Of a stretch of 64,000 nt of DNA, positions 51,962-60,227 are shown piece after piece. Location of the stretch: NCBI GenBank assembly GCA_014730275.1, contig WJIL01000009.1, positions 32,182 through 96,181 of the forward strand. Direction: 5' to 3'. The notes beneath the pieces were generated by a model. That model saw nothing but the letters and a program-made list of their open reading frames with translations, did no database searches and was not told the DNA's origin. A program made the position numbers and the translations under genes. Position 1 is the first letter of the stretch. Each line of letters begins with the position of its first letter. This DNA is from Candidatus Lokiarchaeota archaeon (lineage in GTDB: Archaea; Asgardarchaeota; Thorarchaeia; Thorarchaeales; Thorarchaeaceae).

Positions 51962-52450
51962 TCACGACTCCTCTATGATGCTTTTGTATTGGGCCATTCT
52001 TGCGGCTCGAAGCTTCTTTTTCTCCTTCACTCGCTCATCCGTCTCATCAACCCACATTAGGGCCTCCGGGACGCAATGCTGTACACAGTATGGGTCCCCA
52101 CCACAAAGGTCGCATATCAGGGGTACCTCGGTTTCAGGATGTAGCCTGATTGCATGGTAGGGGCATACTTTGGCACAAGCACCACAACCCGTGCACAAGT
52201 CAGCATCAACGGTAATGATTCCTGTACCTTCGTCTCTTGTGAGGGCGTCTTCTGGACAGGCATCAGTACAGGGATGGCCGCTGCATTGCTCACACAAGAG
52301 TTGTACTGACATTGCAGTTTTTTCTCGTTTCAGGATTTTAATCCTGGAGCGCAATGGGTCGAAAAGATCTTCCTTGGTCAACGAACAAGCCAAGGCACAT
52401 TGTTTGCAACCCGTACATTTCTCCATGTCTACGAGTAACACATTCGACAT
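51962..52450 (-). CDS. Polyferredoxin (four 4Fe-4S clusters), AOR partner
   Basis: 162-residue electron carrier with four cysteine-rich cluster sites: CTGCKQCALAC, CEQCSGHPCTDAC with a CP end, CTGCGACAKVCP and CDLCGGDPYCVQHC. This dimeric [4Fe-4S] plan resembles HycB/DmsB-type proteins. It is directly upstream of the AOR gene with overlapping or adjacent codons and is its evident electron acceptor. A TATA-like AAATATAA lies on this strand near 52504-52513, and GGTGAG before the ATG at 52450. Confidence 0.92.
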   Translation of the reverse strand: MSNVLLVDMEKCTGCKQCALACSLTKEDLFDPLRSRIKILKREKTAMSVQLLCEQCSGHPCTDACPEDALTRDEGTGIITVDADLCTGCGACAKVCPYHAIRLHPETEVPLICDLCGGDPYCVQHCVPEALMWVDETDERVKEKKKLRAARMAQYKSIIEES

Positions 52451-52886
52451 ATCTGGTTCTCACCACGGTTTTCGGATGACCGAGATTTCCGATATTAAAC
52501 CGAGATTATATTTGCTAGCTGTAACATTTTAATCTATTCCTTTAATGAAAACAGAAATCGCCTATAAACTGCACTTTCCTACTCCTCAATCATTAGAGCC
52601 AAGAGTTGGTTTAAGATTACCGTTTAGCTGTGATACTGCTTTTTGATTTAGTAATAAGTAGTTGAATCTACAACACCGCAGCTGAAGCTTGCATGATTCA
52701 ATTTCCTGAAGCTTAGGGAGAGATTCTCACCACATTCTAGTTCTCTACAGGGTTTTTTCCAGTTTGAGATTAGGTTCAGGGTCTAACGGCGAATTGAGAT
52801 TTCTTATACACCGATGACATGCCTACCGTACTCCTTTTATCATATGTTATCCTCTTTTTTTGTACTATTGCGGGAGCGTCAAAATT
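52451..52886. other. 436-nt divergent intergenic region
   Basis: Separates the minus-strand ferredoxin-AOR operon from the plus-strand Dsr/Tus-like operon. I see only promoter elements: AAATATAA (minus strand, near 52504-52513) and TTTTATCATATG near 52834 for the plus-strand genes. I found no RNA gene, repeat or ORF over 60 codons that looks real. Confidence 0.4.
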
Positions 52887-53249
52887 TTGCCAGGAACCCT
52901 CGGAATACTCCTTACATCCGGACCATATACGTATCAACATAGTGACACATTTTTCGATTTGGCTTTAGCTGCCTTGGAGAAGGGCCATTCAGTGAAGGCT
53001 TTCCTCTATGTTGATGGCGTGCACAACGCGAAGCTCGATCAAGATCCATCTCCTGAACGTCCGATGAATGAGAAATTCCAAGAGTTAGCTGACAGAGGTG
53101 TAATCTTCCATGCATGTGGGCTCTGCACTCTGGCAAGAGGCTATGGCAGACTTGGCGAAGACTTCATTGAGGGAGTCGAAGTAACAGGCTTAACGGAATT
53201 TGCTGAGATTGTGGGAGAATGTGATAAACTTGTGTCATTTTCGATATGA
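52887..53249 (+). CDS. DsrE/TusD-like sulfur relay protein
   Basis: 120-residue DsrE-fold protein. The N-terminus GILLTSGPYTYQHSDTFFDLA is the family's opening strand and helix, and ACGLCTLARGYG carries two cysteines and the RG segment found in the active DsrE/TusD Cys region. It accepts sulfur from TusA in characterised systems. The TTG at 52887 lies 10 nt after GGGAG, so I chose it over TTG 52860. It is first of a three-gene DsrE-F-H-like operon. Confidence 0.8.
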   Translation: MPGTLGILLTSGPYTYQHSDTFFDLALAALEKGHSVKAFLYVDGVHNAKLDQDPSPERPMNEKFQELADRGVIFHACGLCTLARGYGRLGEDFIEGVEVTGLTEFAEIVGECDKLVSFSI

Positions 53250-53262
53250 CAGGTGATACAAC

Positions 53263-53613
53263 ATGGAATTTACTGAGAAAAAGGTTCTATTCCTCATTAA
53301 GAAAAGACCTTATGGTACTATAATGAATTTTGAAGCTTGGCGAGCTGCAGTGGGCATGTTTGGGATGGATCATACTCCCACTATGCTTTTCTTGGGTGAT
53401 GGCGTCTATTCTTTGCTTAAGGAGATGGACAGTAAACCCATCGAGCTTTTCAAAAGAACCTACCTTAGCTTTGAAGGCAAGATACTGGCAAGCAGTAGTG
53501 CATTGCAAGAGCGGGAAATAAAACCCGGTCAGCTGATTTCAGAGGTTGAAATCGTGGGAAGCGATGAGATTGGAACACTCCTAGAAGAAAATGAAATGGT
53601 TGTGTCATTCTGA
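53263..53613 (+). CDS. DsrF/TusC-like protein
   Basis: 116-residue second member of the trio. The fold order KKVLFLIKKRPYGT, helix, TPTMLFLGDGVY, and the late DEIGTLLEENEMVVSF end match DsrF/TusC, which has no catalytic Cys in known complexes; this protein also has none. ATG at 53263 after AGGTGAT. It begins 13 nt after the DsrE-like stop. It should form a heterohexamer with its neighbours if the analogy holds. Confidence 0.75.
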   Translation: MEFTEKKVLFLIKKRPYGTIMNFEAWRAAVGMFGMDHTPTMLFLGDGVYSLLKEMDSKPIELFKRTYLSFEGKILASSSALQEREIKPGQLISEVEIVGSDEIGTLLEENEMVVSF

Positions 53614-53626
53614 GTGGTGGAGATTT

Positions 53627-53926
53627 ATGAAATTTCTAATTGTGCTAAGCAATGATTGTGTCGGAGCACTTGAACTGATCAAGACCCTTCTCAAACGAAA
53701 CCACGAAATTGGTGTGCTACTTCTCGAAGACGCGGTCTTTCTCGCAGACAAGGGTAAAGCCGATGAGTGTTCTCTGGGAGAGTTAGATATTTCCCGCTAT
53801 ATCTCACAGAAGCATCTAGCAGAAAGAGGTTTGGCCGATAGGCTGGCTCTTAGTGCCCAGATTGTAGACTACCCTACAATGGTTGATTTGCTTATGGAGC
53901 AATACGATCGAATCATTTCACTATAG
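53627..53926 (+). CDS. DsrH/TusB-like protein
   Basis: 99-residue protein with MKFLIVLSNDCVGALELIK at the start, LLLEDAVFL in the middle and VDLLMEQYDRIISL at the end, the DsrH/TusB layout. The start is ATG 53627 after GGTGGAG, not the earlier in-frame 53591, which would overlap the DsrF-like gene. A Cys near residue 10 (NDCVG) may or may not be the sulfur site; the usual DsrH Cys lies later. It closes the dsrEFH-like operon. Confidence 0.72.
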   Translation: MKFLIVLSNDCVGALELIKTLLKRNHEIGVLLLEDAVFLADKGKADECSLGELDISRYISQKHLAERGLADRLALSAQIVDYPTMVDLLMEQYDRIISL

Positions 53927-53983
53927 TCTCGGGGGGAAGACTACTCGTTAAGGTGAGTATTGCCAACTAGCCTTGAGTTCTGG

Positions 53984-54346
53984 CTAGAAGTATAACGTTC
54001 TATCATAATTCAGAATATCATCCACCATCGTGGCTGCTCCAGCGATAGTAATCCTATCATCCCTCAAATCCTCCTCGGAAATTCCCCTGAATTCCACAGA
54101 ATTGGAACAAAGTTCGAGTTCTCCACCCGATTCCAAGAACATATTGATCAACTCAGGTAAGGGAGGAAATCCGGGTGCCTGAACCTTCTCAGCCATTCCG
54201 TCCTTTGCGAGTTCAACTCCGTCCATCATGAGAAATATCTTGCATTTCACTTCTTGAGCCTGAGCTGTTGTTGCTGTTACAAATGGTCCATAGCAACGTT
54301 CAGCGACTTCGGGGCCATGTTGACCGACAATGTAGATTGAATCCAT
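53984..54346 (-). CDS. Additional DsrE-family protein
   Basis: 120-residue DsrE/DsrF-fold protein on the opposite strand from the trio. DSIYIVGQHGPEVAERCYGPFVTA is the first strand and helix, LMMDGVELAKDG follows, and LELCSNSVEFRGI holds the putative active Cys. Relatives are often called DsrE/DsrF-like or peroxiredoxin-family proteins and can carry persulfide. It is 10 nt from the 4-TM gene upstream on the same strand, so the two form an operon facing the trio. Confidence 0.72.
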   Translation of the reverse strand: MDSIYIVGQHGPEVAERCYGPFVTATTAQAQEVKCKIFLMMDGVELAKDGMAEKVQAPGFPPLPELINMFLESGGELELCSNSVEFRGISEEDLRDDRITIAGAATMVDDILNYDRTLYF

Positions 54347-54356
54347 TTCTTATCAC

Positions 54357-54758
54357 CTATACAATAATTAGCGCTAAGTCCGCGTACATCAGTACGAGTC
54401 CAAGTGAAACGAATGTGGTTAGCAGGAGATTCGTTATGTGAGAACTATGAATTGGTGCTCCTTGCATAGTCTTGAGGAGAATAGGTAATACTTGTACGAG
54501 TTCCATAATGGTGCTAACGAGGAATAGCAGAAAATGAAGAGCTATCATCAAATGCAATATGTCAAACATCGCTGGTGAAGCTGGAGCGAATATGAACCCA
54601 ACAATAACCGTGGCTAGACCGACAATCATACCAAGCATAATGACCATGACTTGCTTCATTAGGTAGTATCCCATTCTTCTCGCGATCAAGAAACCTGACA
54701 TCATACTACTGATTGACAGAGCAAACAATACAAGCAGGAGAAGTCTAATTATTATCAC
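54357..54758 (-). CDS. Small four-span membrane protein
   Basis: 133-residue hydrophobic protein with four membrane helices (about 1-24, 34-58, 65-88 and 109-132), separated by short loops. No catalytic residues. It is cotranscribed with a DsrE-family gene, which hints at a membrane role in sulfur transfer or thiol transport, but small membrane proteins next to DsrE genes have many functions. I do not recognise a family. Confidence 0.6.
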   Translation of the reverse strand: MIIIRLLLLVLFALSISSMMSGFLIARRMGYYLMKQVMVIMLGMIVGLATVIVGFIFAPASPAMFDILHLMIALHFLLFLVSTIMELVQVLPILLKTMQGAPIHSSHITNLLLTTFVSLGLVLMYADLALIIV

Positions 54759-54906
54759 TTGTGAACACCTAACGACATTATTTTATCAAAGGGCACTCAT
54801 AAGCATGTTGGAAACACACATTTCGAAGAGCAAAAATTACGGTCTGTAACCAAAGGGCAATAGAAATGCATAAAATCGCCAGCCATCATGAGTATTCTGA
54901 TTAATT

Positions 54907-55146
54907 ATGAGTAGTTACGAAATCAGCAGAGAACTTGATGCAAGCGGCCTTCGTTGCCCAATGCCAGTTCTCAAAATGAAGCAAGAGATTGGAGAAATTG
55001 AGATTGGAGAGGTTCTCAAAGTCATCGCTACTGATGTGGGTACAAAGAAGGACTTTCCAGCATGGGCAAAGCGCACCGGTAACGAGATTCTAGAAATGAA
55101 AGAAGATGGTGATACAATCATCTGGTTTGTCAAGCGTAGGGGGTGA
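54907..55146 (+). CDS. tusA: TusA-like sulfurtransferase
   Basis: 79-residue TusA/SirA-family protein. The persulfide Cys is in the conserved LRCPMPVLKMKQ (CPxP) motif after LDASG, and the C-terminus has DFPAWAKRTGNEIL and IIWFVKR. It carries sulfane sulfur from desulfurases to DsrE/TusD-type acceptors, encoded 1.7 kb upstream. A TATA-like CATAAAA lies at 54869-54875, 32 nt before the ATG at 54907, implying a short-leader transcript. The 3' end has a G5/C5 hairpin (55139-55153) that includes the stop. Confidence 0.92.
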   Translation: MSSYEISRELDASGLRCPMPVLKMKQEIGEIEIGEVLKVIATDVGTKKDFPAWAKRTGNEILEMKEDGDTIIWFVKRRG

Positions 55147-55153
55147 ATCCCCC
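55139..55153. terminator. Short G5/C5 hairpin at the TusA stop codon
   Basis: GGGGG (55139-55143) pairs with CCCCC (55149-55153) around TGAAT; it overlaps the TusA stop. It is AT-poor and lacks a T tract. It may only be a chance structure or may help end the convergent transcripts. Confidence 0.3.
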
Positions 55154-55205
55154 CCAAATTGGATTCATAGTAAAGATCCATTTATGACTTGGAGCTTGCA
55201 TTCCC

Positions 55206-55613
55206 TCAGCTTTGAGGCACGACCAGTACTTGGCCTAAGAGATCTCCTTCCATAACTGGAGCCCTGATTCTTGCCTGAAACATGGCGACATCAGCAGTCC
55301 TTTCTTTGCTGTGATGGTGAAACTCTTGGCACCCTACACAGGACAAATGACCCATTCCGTTAACGCCATAGAATGATTGCAGAACCATCCCTCCTGCTGG
55401 TATGTCTATGGGCTCAATGGGAATCACCTTGATTTCTCCCGCTTCAAAGTTCTCTCTCTTTGCGGCAACGACAGGATGCAGGTGAGCTTGTGACCAATCT
55501 AATGACAACTTTCTGGCTTCTAGTCCTTTCATGGATTTTCGCATTCGGTCCATTCCTATTCCAGCAAGGTTCGGATTGCAGCTTATGACGTAAATCTTCT
55601 TAGTCAATCCCAA
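55206..55613 (-). CDS. Unknown archaeal beta-rich protein in sulfur-relay island
   Basis: 135-residue soluble protein. The N-terminal KKIYVISCNPNLAGIGMDRM carries a Cys, and LSCVGCQEFHHH has a second Cys pair followed by three histidines, which could bind metal. The middle AGEIKVIPIEPIDIPAGGMV and the final APVMEGDLLGQVLVVPQ look like a beta-barrel. I do not recognise a family with confidence. It is convergent with TusA. The Cys/His content and position suggest a metal or sulfur role; this is an inference. Confidence 0.55.
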   Translation of the reverse strand: MGLTKKIYVISCNPNLAGIGMDRMRKSMKGLEARKLSLDWSQAHLHPVVAAKRENFEAGEIKVIPIEPIDIPAGGMVLQSFYGVNGMGHLSCVGCQEFHHHSKERTADVAMFQARIRAPVMEGDLLGQVLVVPQS

Positions 55614-55713
55614 TTCACCGTTTCTCTAAATCCATACCTCCTCTTGTCTTAAGTAGTTACCCAAGGTTAGCTTTTTCATATGCTTCTGAGCGGTCAGTAA
55701 CAGGTGATTCTTG

Positions 55714-56544
55714 ATGAATACAGAAGAAATCATGGAAATAGCACTAGAAATGGCAGGATTGGATGAAATACCCGGTGATTCGGGTATTCACGTTGAAGGT
55801 GAGGAAATCACCAATGCGATTATTGGAATTGATATGGGAACGGCAGAATTGATGCTGGCGGATCGCTTAGGTTACGATTTAGTAATCGCACATCATCCAC
55901 CTGGAGGAGAGTCTCGGATCCATTTTGAGGAAGTGGTGAAACTTCAAATCGATCAGATGATGGAAGCTGGGGTTCCTCCTCATGTGGCGGAGAAGGCGAT
56001 TAAACCGCGATTGAAAGCTGTCAAGATGCGAACCCATGTTAGCAACTATGATCACAATATTTCGGCCGCCAAACTGTTGGAGATGCCATACATGAATATC
56101 CATCTCCCGCTAGATATGGTTTGTAGACGACGGTTTACTGAAACCATTGAAGAAGCAACGAAAGCTAAAGACAAGGCCAAAGTGGAAGATGCTCTTGAAG
56201 CGATGATGACGCTTCCGGAAATGCAGTTGGGCAAGACGGAACCAGTAGTCTATGTTGGTTCTGAGGACAATATCCTTGGAGATTGGACTGTTGCCATGGC
56301 CGGGGGAACCAATGGTGGAGCAGGAGTTGCAAAGGCATATTTCGATGCAGGCCTATCGACTGTCTTCTACATGCACATAGGGAAAAGTGATATGGAGGAG
56401 CTAAAGGAATACGATGAGTCTGGTAACCTTGTGGCAACAGGCCACATGGCTTCTGATTCTGTTGGCATAGCTCCCTTTGTCAAGCGGCTCAGGAAAGAAG
56501 GTATTGACGTAACAGCTATGAGCGGAGTATTTGTTCCGGAATAA
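55714..56544 (+). CDS. NIF3/DUF34 family metal-binding protein
   Basis: NIF3-like (GTP cyclohydrolase I type 2-like) protein, 276 residues. The metal-site signatures are LVIAHHPPGGE (HHP), THVSNYDHN (H-x-x-x-x-D) and ATGHMASDSVGI near the C-terminus (H, then E/D). The domain insertion of bacterial members is absent. The start is ATG 55714 with AGGTGAT upstream; the ATG-like 55711 codon is TTG. Family function is unclear; a role in metal insertion or metabolite repair has been proposed. It stands alone between the sulfur island and the S9 gene. Confidence 0.82.
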   Translation: MNTEEIMEIALEMAGLDEIPGDSGIHVEGEEITNAIIGIDMGTAELMLADRLGYDLVIAHHPPGGESRIHFEEVVKLQIDQMMEAGVPPHVAEKAIKPRLKAVKMRTHVSNYDHNISAAKLLEMPYMNIHLPLDMVCRRRFTETIEEATKAKDKAKVEDALEAMMTLPEMQLGKTEPVVYVGSEDNILGDWTVAMAGGTNGGAGVAKAYFDAGLSTVFYMHIGKSDMEELKEYDESGNLVATGHMASDSVGIAPFVKRLRKEGIDVTAMSGVFVPE

Positions 56545-56773
56545 GAACAGTGGGCGGCGACTTATACTGGGGTTGTCTCCAGAATAGCTTCTCCTTGGGT
56601 AGATACATCGATTCCATAGAAAAGCAGTATCTACCCTCGATTCTAAGAATTCCTTCCAGAATTGCAATAGAAAAGCTGCATACCCCCCCTGCATAAGCTT
56701 TAATGTGCAAGATTCTCTATTCCACAACTTTCAAGAGGAATCTTTCCAATTGAAAATGGGTAAAAGCATTTGA

Positions 56774-58615
56774 ATGGTGCCGGAGATGGCGGAGCTAAAG
56801 ACTGAACCTGGTGCATATCCCTACCGACGATTTGCAGCTTTTAGAAGAAATAGTCTACCCCGCTTTTTGGTCGATGATCGCCGGATTTTGCATTTGAGTA
56901 ATCTCAGCGGTCAGCCTAATCTCTGGGTTAGACCGATTGATCCTGTGCTTTCCAGTCAGCAATTAACAGCTTTCGAAGAAGAAGCAGTGGTAGGTTACGA
57001 TTTCAGTACGAATTTGTCACAGCTCATTGTAGTAACTACGAGCGTCGGAAGTGGGCAGAAGAGAATTTATTCGATGAACGGTCTTGAGTCTTGGCCGTTG
57101 CCACTCACTCCTGAAGACGATGTCAAGATCTCTTGTGGTTCAGAAATCCTAGCTCCGAATGCAGAGAAAATCGTATACAGCTCGAACCAGCGAGACAAAA
57201 ACCAAATGGATCTAGTCCTTCTCTCCATTGATTCTCTGAAGAAGGAATACTTGACTGATGACGGAATCTATATCATGGGGTATTTTCGACCTGATGGCAA
57301 TCTTTTCACCGCCAAGAAAATCATTGGTCCTGACCATTCACAAATCCATTTGGTAGATATCAACGCAAAGAGAAAGAACATCATATTACCTGTTGAAGAG
57401 GATTGCAGAGTGACGCCCGGCCCTTGGTCTCCAGACGGCAGCGGATTCTATGTGTTGTCAGAAGAGGGTCTGGAATCGATGAGTCTGGGGTTTTTTGATT
57501 ACGAAACGGAGACTTTTGAGTGGGTTCAGCGGTTAAATTGGGATATCGAAAACATTTCTCTTTCTAATAATGGTATGTATCTGGCTTGGGTTTCAAATGA
57601 AGATGGCTACAGCAGATTGTGCGTGAAGGATTTTGAAAGAGATCGTATATACTCGCCTCCTCTCCCTGACGGAGTCATGGGGAAGCCGAGTTTCAGTCGT
57701 GATGGTGCTTCTCTTGTTTTCGAATTGAGTACTTCTAGGAATCCTAGTTCGCTCTACATTTCTGACTGGGGTCAAAATAGAGTAGCAAAATCAATCAGCA
57801 TGGGATTTCTCGGGAGACTCGACGAAGAACAGCTTGTAGAGCCAAATCTAATATTTTACGAAAGCGAAGATGGTTTGAAAATCCCCGCCTTTCTGTATAG
57901 GCCTATGATGGTGAATTCGGCCCTTGGCAAAGCTCCTGTGGTTGTAAATATCCATTCTAAGCCAACCGGCCAAGCACGGCCAGATTACAATGGGTCTTTT
58001 CAGTACCTGTTGAATCGGGGAATTGGCATTTTGGCTCCAAACATTAGGGGCAGTGGGGGCTATGGTCGGACCTACGAGTCGTTGCTATTCGGTGATTGGG
58101 GCGGCGAGATGCTCGAAGACATCAAGAAGGGTGTAGAGTATCTGAGACAGCTTGAGTGGGTTGACGACGATAGAATAGGTATCATCGGCAGGCATTTCGG
58201 AGGATATGCGGCACTGATGAGCGCTGCACATCTATCAGACCATTTCGCAGGTGGAGTAAGCCTGCAGGGTCCATGTGACTTGCCCGAGTATGTTGAATCA
58301 TTGCCCACAGATGAAAGGGTTCTAGCATTGAAGCTGATTGGTGATCCTGAATCCGAAAGGGATTTCCTTATCGAGCGATCACCTAGTACCCATGTAGCTT
58401 CTATCGATTGCCGTTTGATGATTGTACAGGGAAGCGATGACAGATTCGTTTCCGAAGAAAGAATGAGCCAATTTGTCGAAGATGCAAGAGACAGTGATTC
58501 GGAAATCGAGTATCTTGTCCTTTCGGATGTTGGCCATGAATTTGTGAAACGGAAGAACGAACTGAAAGCATGGACCAGTGCCTTGGATTTTCTTGTTAGG
58601 ATTCTTCACATGTGA
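56774..58615 (+). CDS. S9-family prolyl-oligopeptidase-like protein, nucleophile Ser replaced by His
   Basis: 613-residue protein with a beta-propeller (residues 20-340) and an alpha/beta-hydrolase domain (360-613). The S9 domain hallmarks are present: PVVVNIHSKPTGQ, NIRGSGGYGRTYE, EWVDDDRIGIIG and the C-terminal Asp in GSDDRFV (Asp555 or 556) and His588 in SDVGHEF. At the nucleophile elbow S9 peptidases have GGSFGG or GxSYGG; here it reads GRHFGGYAALMSA, that is His474 in place of Ser (codon CAT 58193-58195). So catalysis by the usual triad should not be possible. It may bind peptides, or the triad may have been rebuilt around His. Frame and flanking sequence are intact, so it is not a decaying gene. 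Confidence 0.87.
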   Translation: MVPEMAELKTEPGAYPYRRFAAFRRNSLPRFLVDDRRILHLSNLSGQPNLWVRPIDPVLSSQQLTAFEEEAVVGYDFSTNLSQLIVVTTSVGSGQKRIYSMNGLESWPLPLTPEDDVKISCGSEILAPNAEKIVYSSNQRDKNQMDLVLLSIDSLKKEYLTDDGIYIMGYFRPDGNLFTAKKIIGPDHSQIHLVDINAKRKNIILPVEEDCRVTPGPWSPDGSGFYVLSEEGLESMSLGFFDYETETFEWVQRLNWDIENISLSNNGMYLAWVSNEDGYSRLCVKDFERDRIYSPPLPDGVMGKPSFSRDGASLVFELSTSRNPSSLYISDWGQNRVAKSISMGFLGRLDEEQLVEPNLIFYESEDGLKIPAFLYRPMMVNSALGKAPVVVNIHSKPTGQARPDYNGSFQYLLNRGIGILAPNIRGSGGYGRTYESLLFGDWGGEMLEDIKKGVEYLRQLEWVDDDRIGIIGRHFGGYAALMSAAHLSDHFAGGVSLQGPCDLPEYVESLPTDERVLALKLIGDPESERDFLIERSPSTHVASIDCRLMIVQGSDDRFVSEERMSQFVEDARDSDSEIEYLVLSDVGHEFVKRKNELKAWTSALDFLVRILHM

Positions 58616-58812
58616 GATAATGGTGTGTATCTCTAAGGTATAGAATATCAGAATTCTTGCCTCAGAGTGACAGAGTCGAATTGTGCACGGAATAGCATTA
58701 TAGACTGTGTGTTTGCTACCAGCGAGTTGTCTGCAAGATCAAAAAGAGCCTTTTTGACAGTACCACAACTTCTTTTATCTGCGAGTGAATCTAACGCATA
58801 GGGAATTCGCAA

Positions 58813-60222
58813 ATGTGGAGTGTAAGCGCCGATTACAACAAAATCAAAGCTGCGATTACCTACCGCGGAGGCAAAGAAGGTACTTGGTTGCCTTTTGGTC
58901 CGATTGGGGATCATCCGCTCGCAGGGAACAGCTTTGTGAAAGCTGATTATGATGGTATGGTTTCTGATTTAGCAGATTACAGACACACCATCGAAGAAAT
59001 CACTTCTGCCAAGATTTTCGATGTCAAAGATCTCCTAGCGCAGACATTGCGGGCTTGGCGAGAAGATAAAGACCGGCTGAAGGAAGTCGTACTGGGATGT
59101 TTCCCGGAATTCGAACGTGATAGAATTGAAAATCTCATCAAAGACCGTTACTGGGTTGACATAACCGCAGGTGAAATTTTTGGTGAGAAATGCCCCTTGA
59201 TTGACAACCAGAAATTCGATTTTGGGATCCGCCCGGTTAAAGGAGTGGCAAGAGTTGCCGATCTGGGCCATATGACTTCTGAAGGCTTCATTGCTGGTAA
59301 CATGTCCTCATGGACGCGCTCCCGAGAGAATCTGATAATGGATGTCATCCTTCATAACCATCCGACATTTGTTGATAATGTAGATGTCGTGGCGAATCTC
59401 GATGGTGATGCTTATCTGGCGGGTAATGACATTGTGAACATCAATGAGAATTGCCTTGCAATCGGTGTAGGATCCTATTCAAACCGCAAGGCTGCTGAGG
59501 AAATTTCGAAGGCCCTGCCCGACAAGACAATCTATGTTGTTGAGAAGTACCCTGAAGACCTCATGAAACACTCTTGGGTGGATCATTATGGTGCGCGCCT
59601 GAATTATATGTTCAACATGGTTGACAAAGATAAGGCACTGATTCAGCCATTCATTTTTGATTATCCAAAGGGAAGCCGAGAAGTGCTCATGAGCATGCTT
59701 CAAACTCTTAGCGAAGACCTTTACAAATGGGAACCAGTTCGCGAAGAATCTAATTTTCAAGAAGAGAACTGGGCTGAGATTCCTGATAGAGTCAAGCCGA
59801 AAATCAAATCGAGAGTCTACGGAGCGCTCTCGAAGGAGCGACTGAAGGGGTTCGATGGTGTAGGCAGTGTAGAAGTTCTTGAGAACGGGAAATCCAAATT
59901 CAAGAACGATAGTTTCATTGATGCCCTTATCGAAGATGGCATTCTCAGCCCCGAGAATATCATTCTCGTAGGCGGAGACCCCAATGATGTAGAATATCGA
60001 AATGAATACGAACACTGGATAACCGCTATTAGAGAAGGCGGCTGGGCGTGTTCACTTGCTGTTCTGAAGCCAGGTGTGGTGATGAGCTACCACGACATGG
60101 TGAAGACGAATGAAATCCTTCAGTATAATGGCGTAGAAGTAATCGAAAAGGACGCTCGTTACATGAAGATGATACATGAAACAGGCCTTGGTAGCTTCGT
60201 GCTACCCCTATGGAGAGAGTGA
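58813..60222 (+). CDS. Arginine-deiminase-like protein A (catalytic residues lost)
   Basis: 469-residue paralogue of the next gene, from the guanidino-group-modifying (ADI) superfamily. Its C-terminus LAVLKPGVVMSYHDMVKTNEIL aligns with the ADI segment LAIAPGVVVxYxRNxxTN in two parts, and IEEITSAKIFDVKDLLAQTL with the early ADI helix. At catalytic positions it differs: the Cys before the C-terminal Pro is Ser461 (GSFVLPLWRE), the HxD motif is R262-L-N264, and EGGD is A203-G-N-D. All four changes predict no deiminase activity. The sequence is otherwise intact, so it may regulate or dimerise with copy B. ATG at 58813; it starts 198 nt after the S9 gene. Confidence 0.75.
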   Translation: MWSVSADYNKIKAAITYRGGKEGTWLPFGPIGDHPLAGNSFVKADYDGMVSDLADYRHTIEEITSAKIFDVKDLLAQTLRAWREDKDRLKEVVLGCFPEFERDRIENLIKDRYWVDITAGEIFGEKCPLIDNQKFDFGIRPVKGVARVADLGHMTSEGFIAGNMSSWTRSRENLIMDVILHNHPTFVDNVDVVANLDGDAYLAGNDIVNINENCLAIGVGSYSNRKAAEEISKALPDKTIYVVEKYPEDLMKHSWVDHYGARLNYMFNMVDKDKALIQPFIFDYPKGSREVLMSMLQTLSEDLYKWEPVREESNFQEENWAEIPDRVKPKIKSRVYGALSKERLKGFDGVGSVEVLENGKSKFKNDSFIDALIEDGILSPENIILVGGDPNDVEYRNEYEHWITAIREGGWACSLAVLKPGVVMSYHDMVKTNEILQYNGVEVIEKDARYMKMIHETGLGSFVLPLWRE

Positions 60223-60227
60223 CGAAA

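Noticed and set aside
58648..58914. 88-codon ORF on the minus strand over the start of ADI-like gene A
   Set aside because: Overlaps the well-supported start of gene A; no family features or ribosome site.
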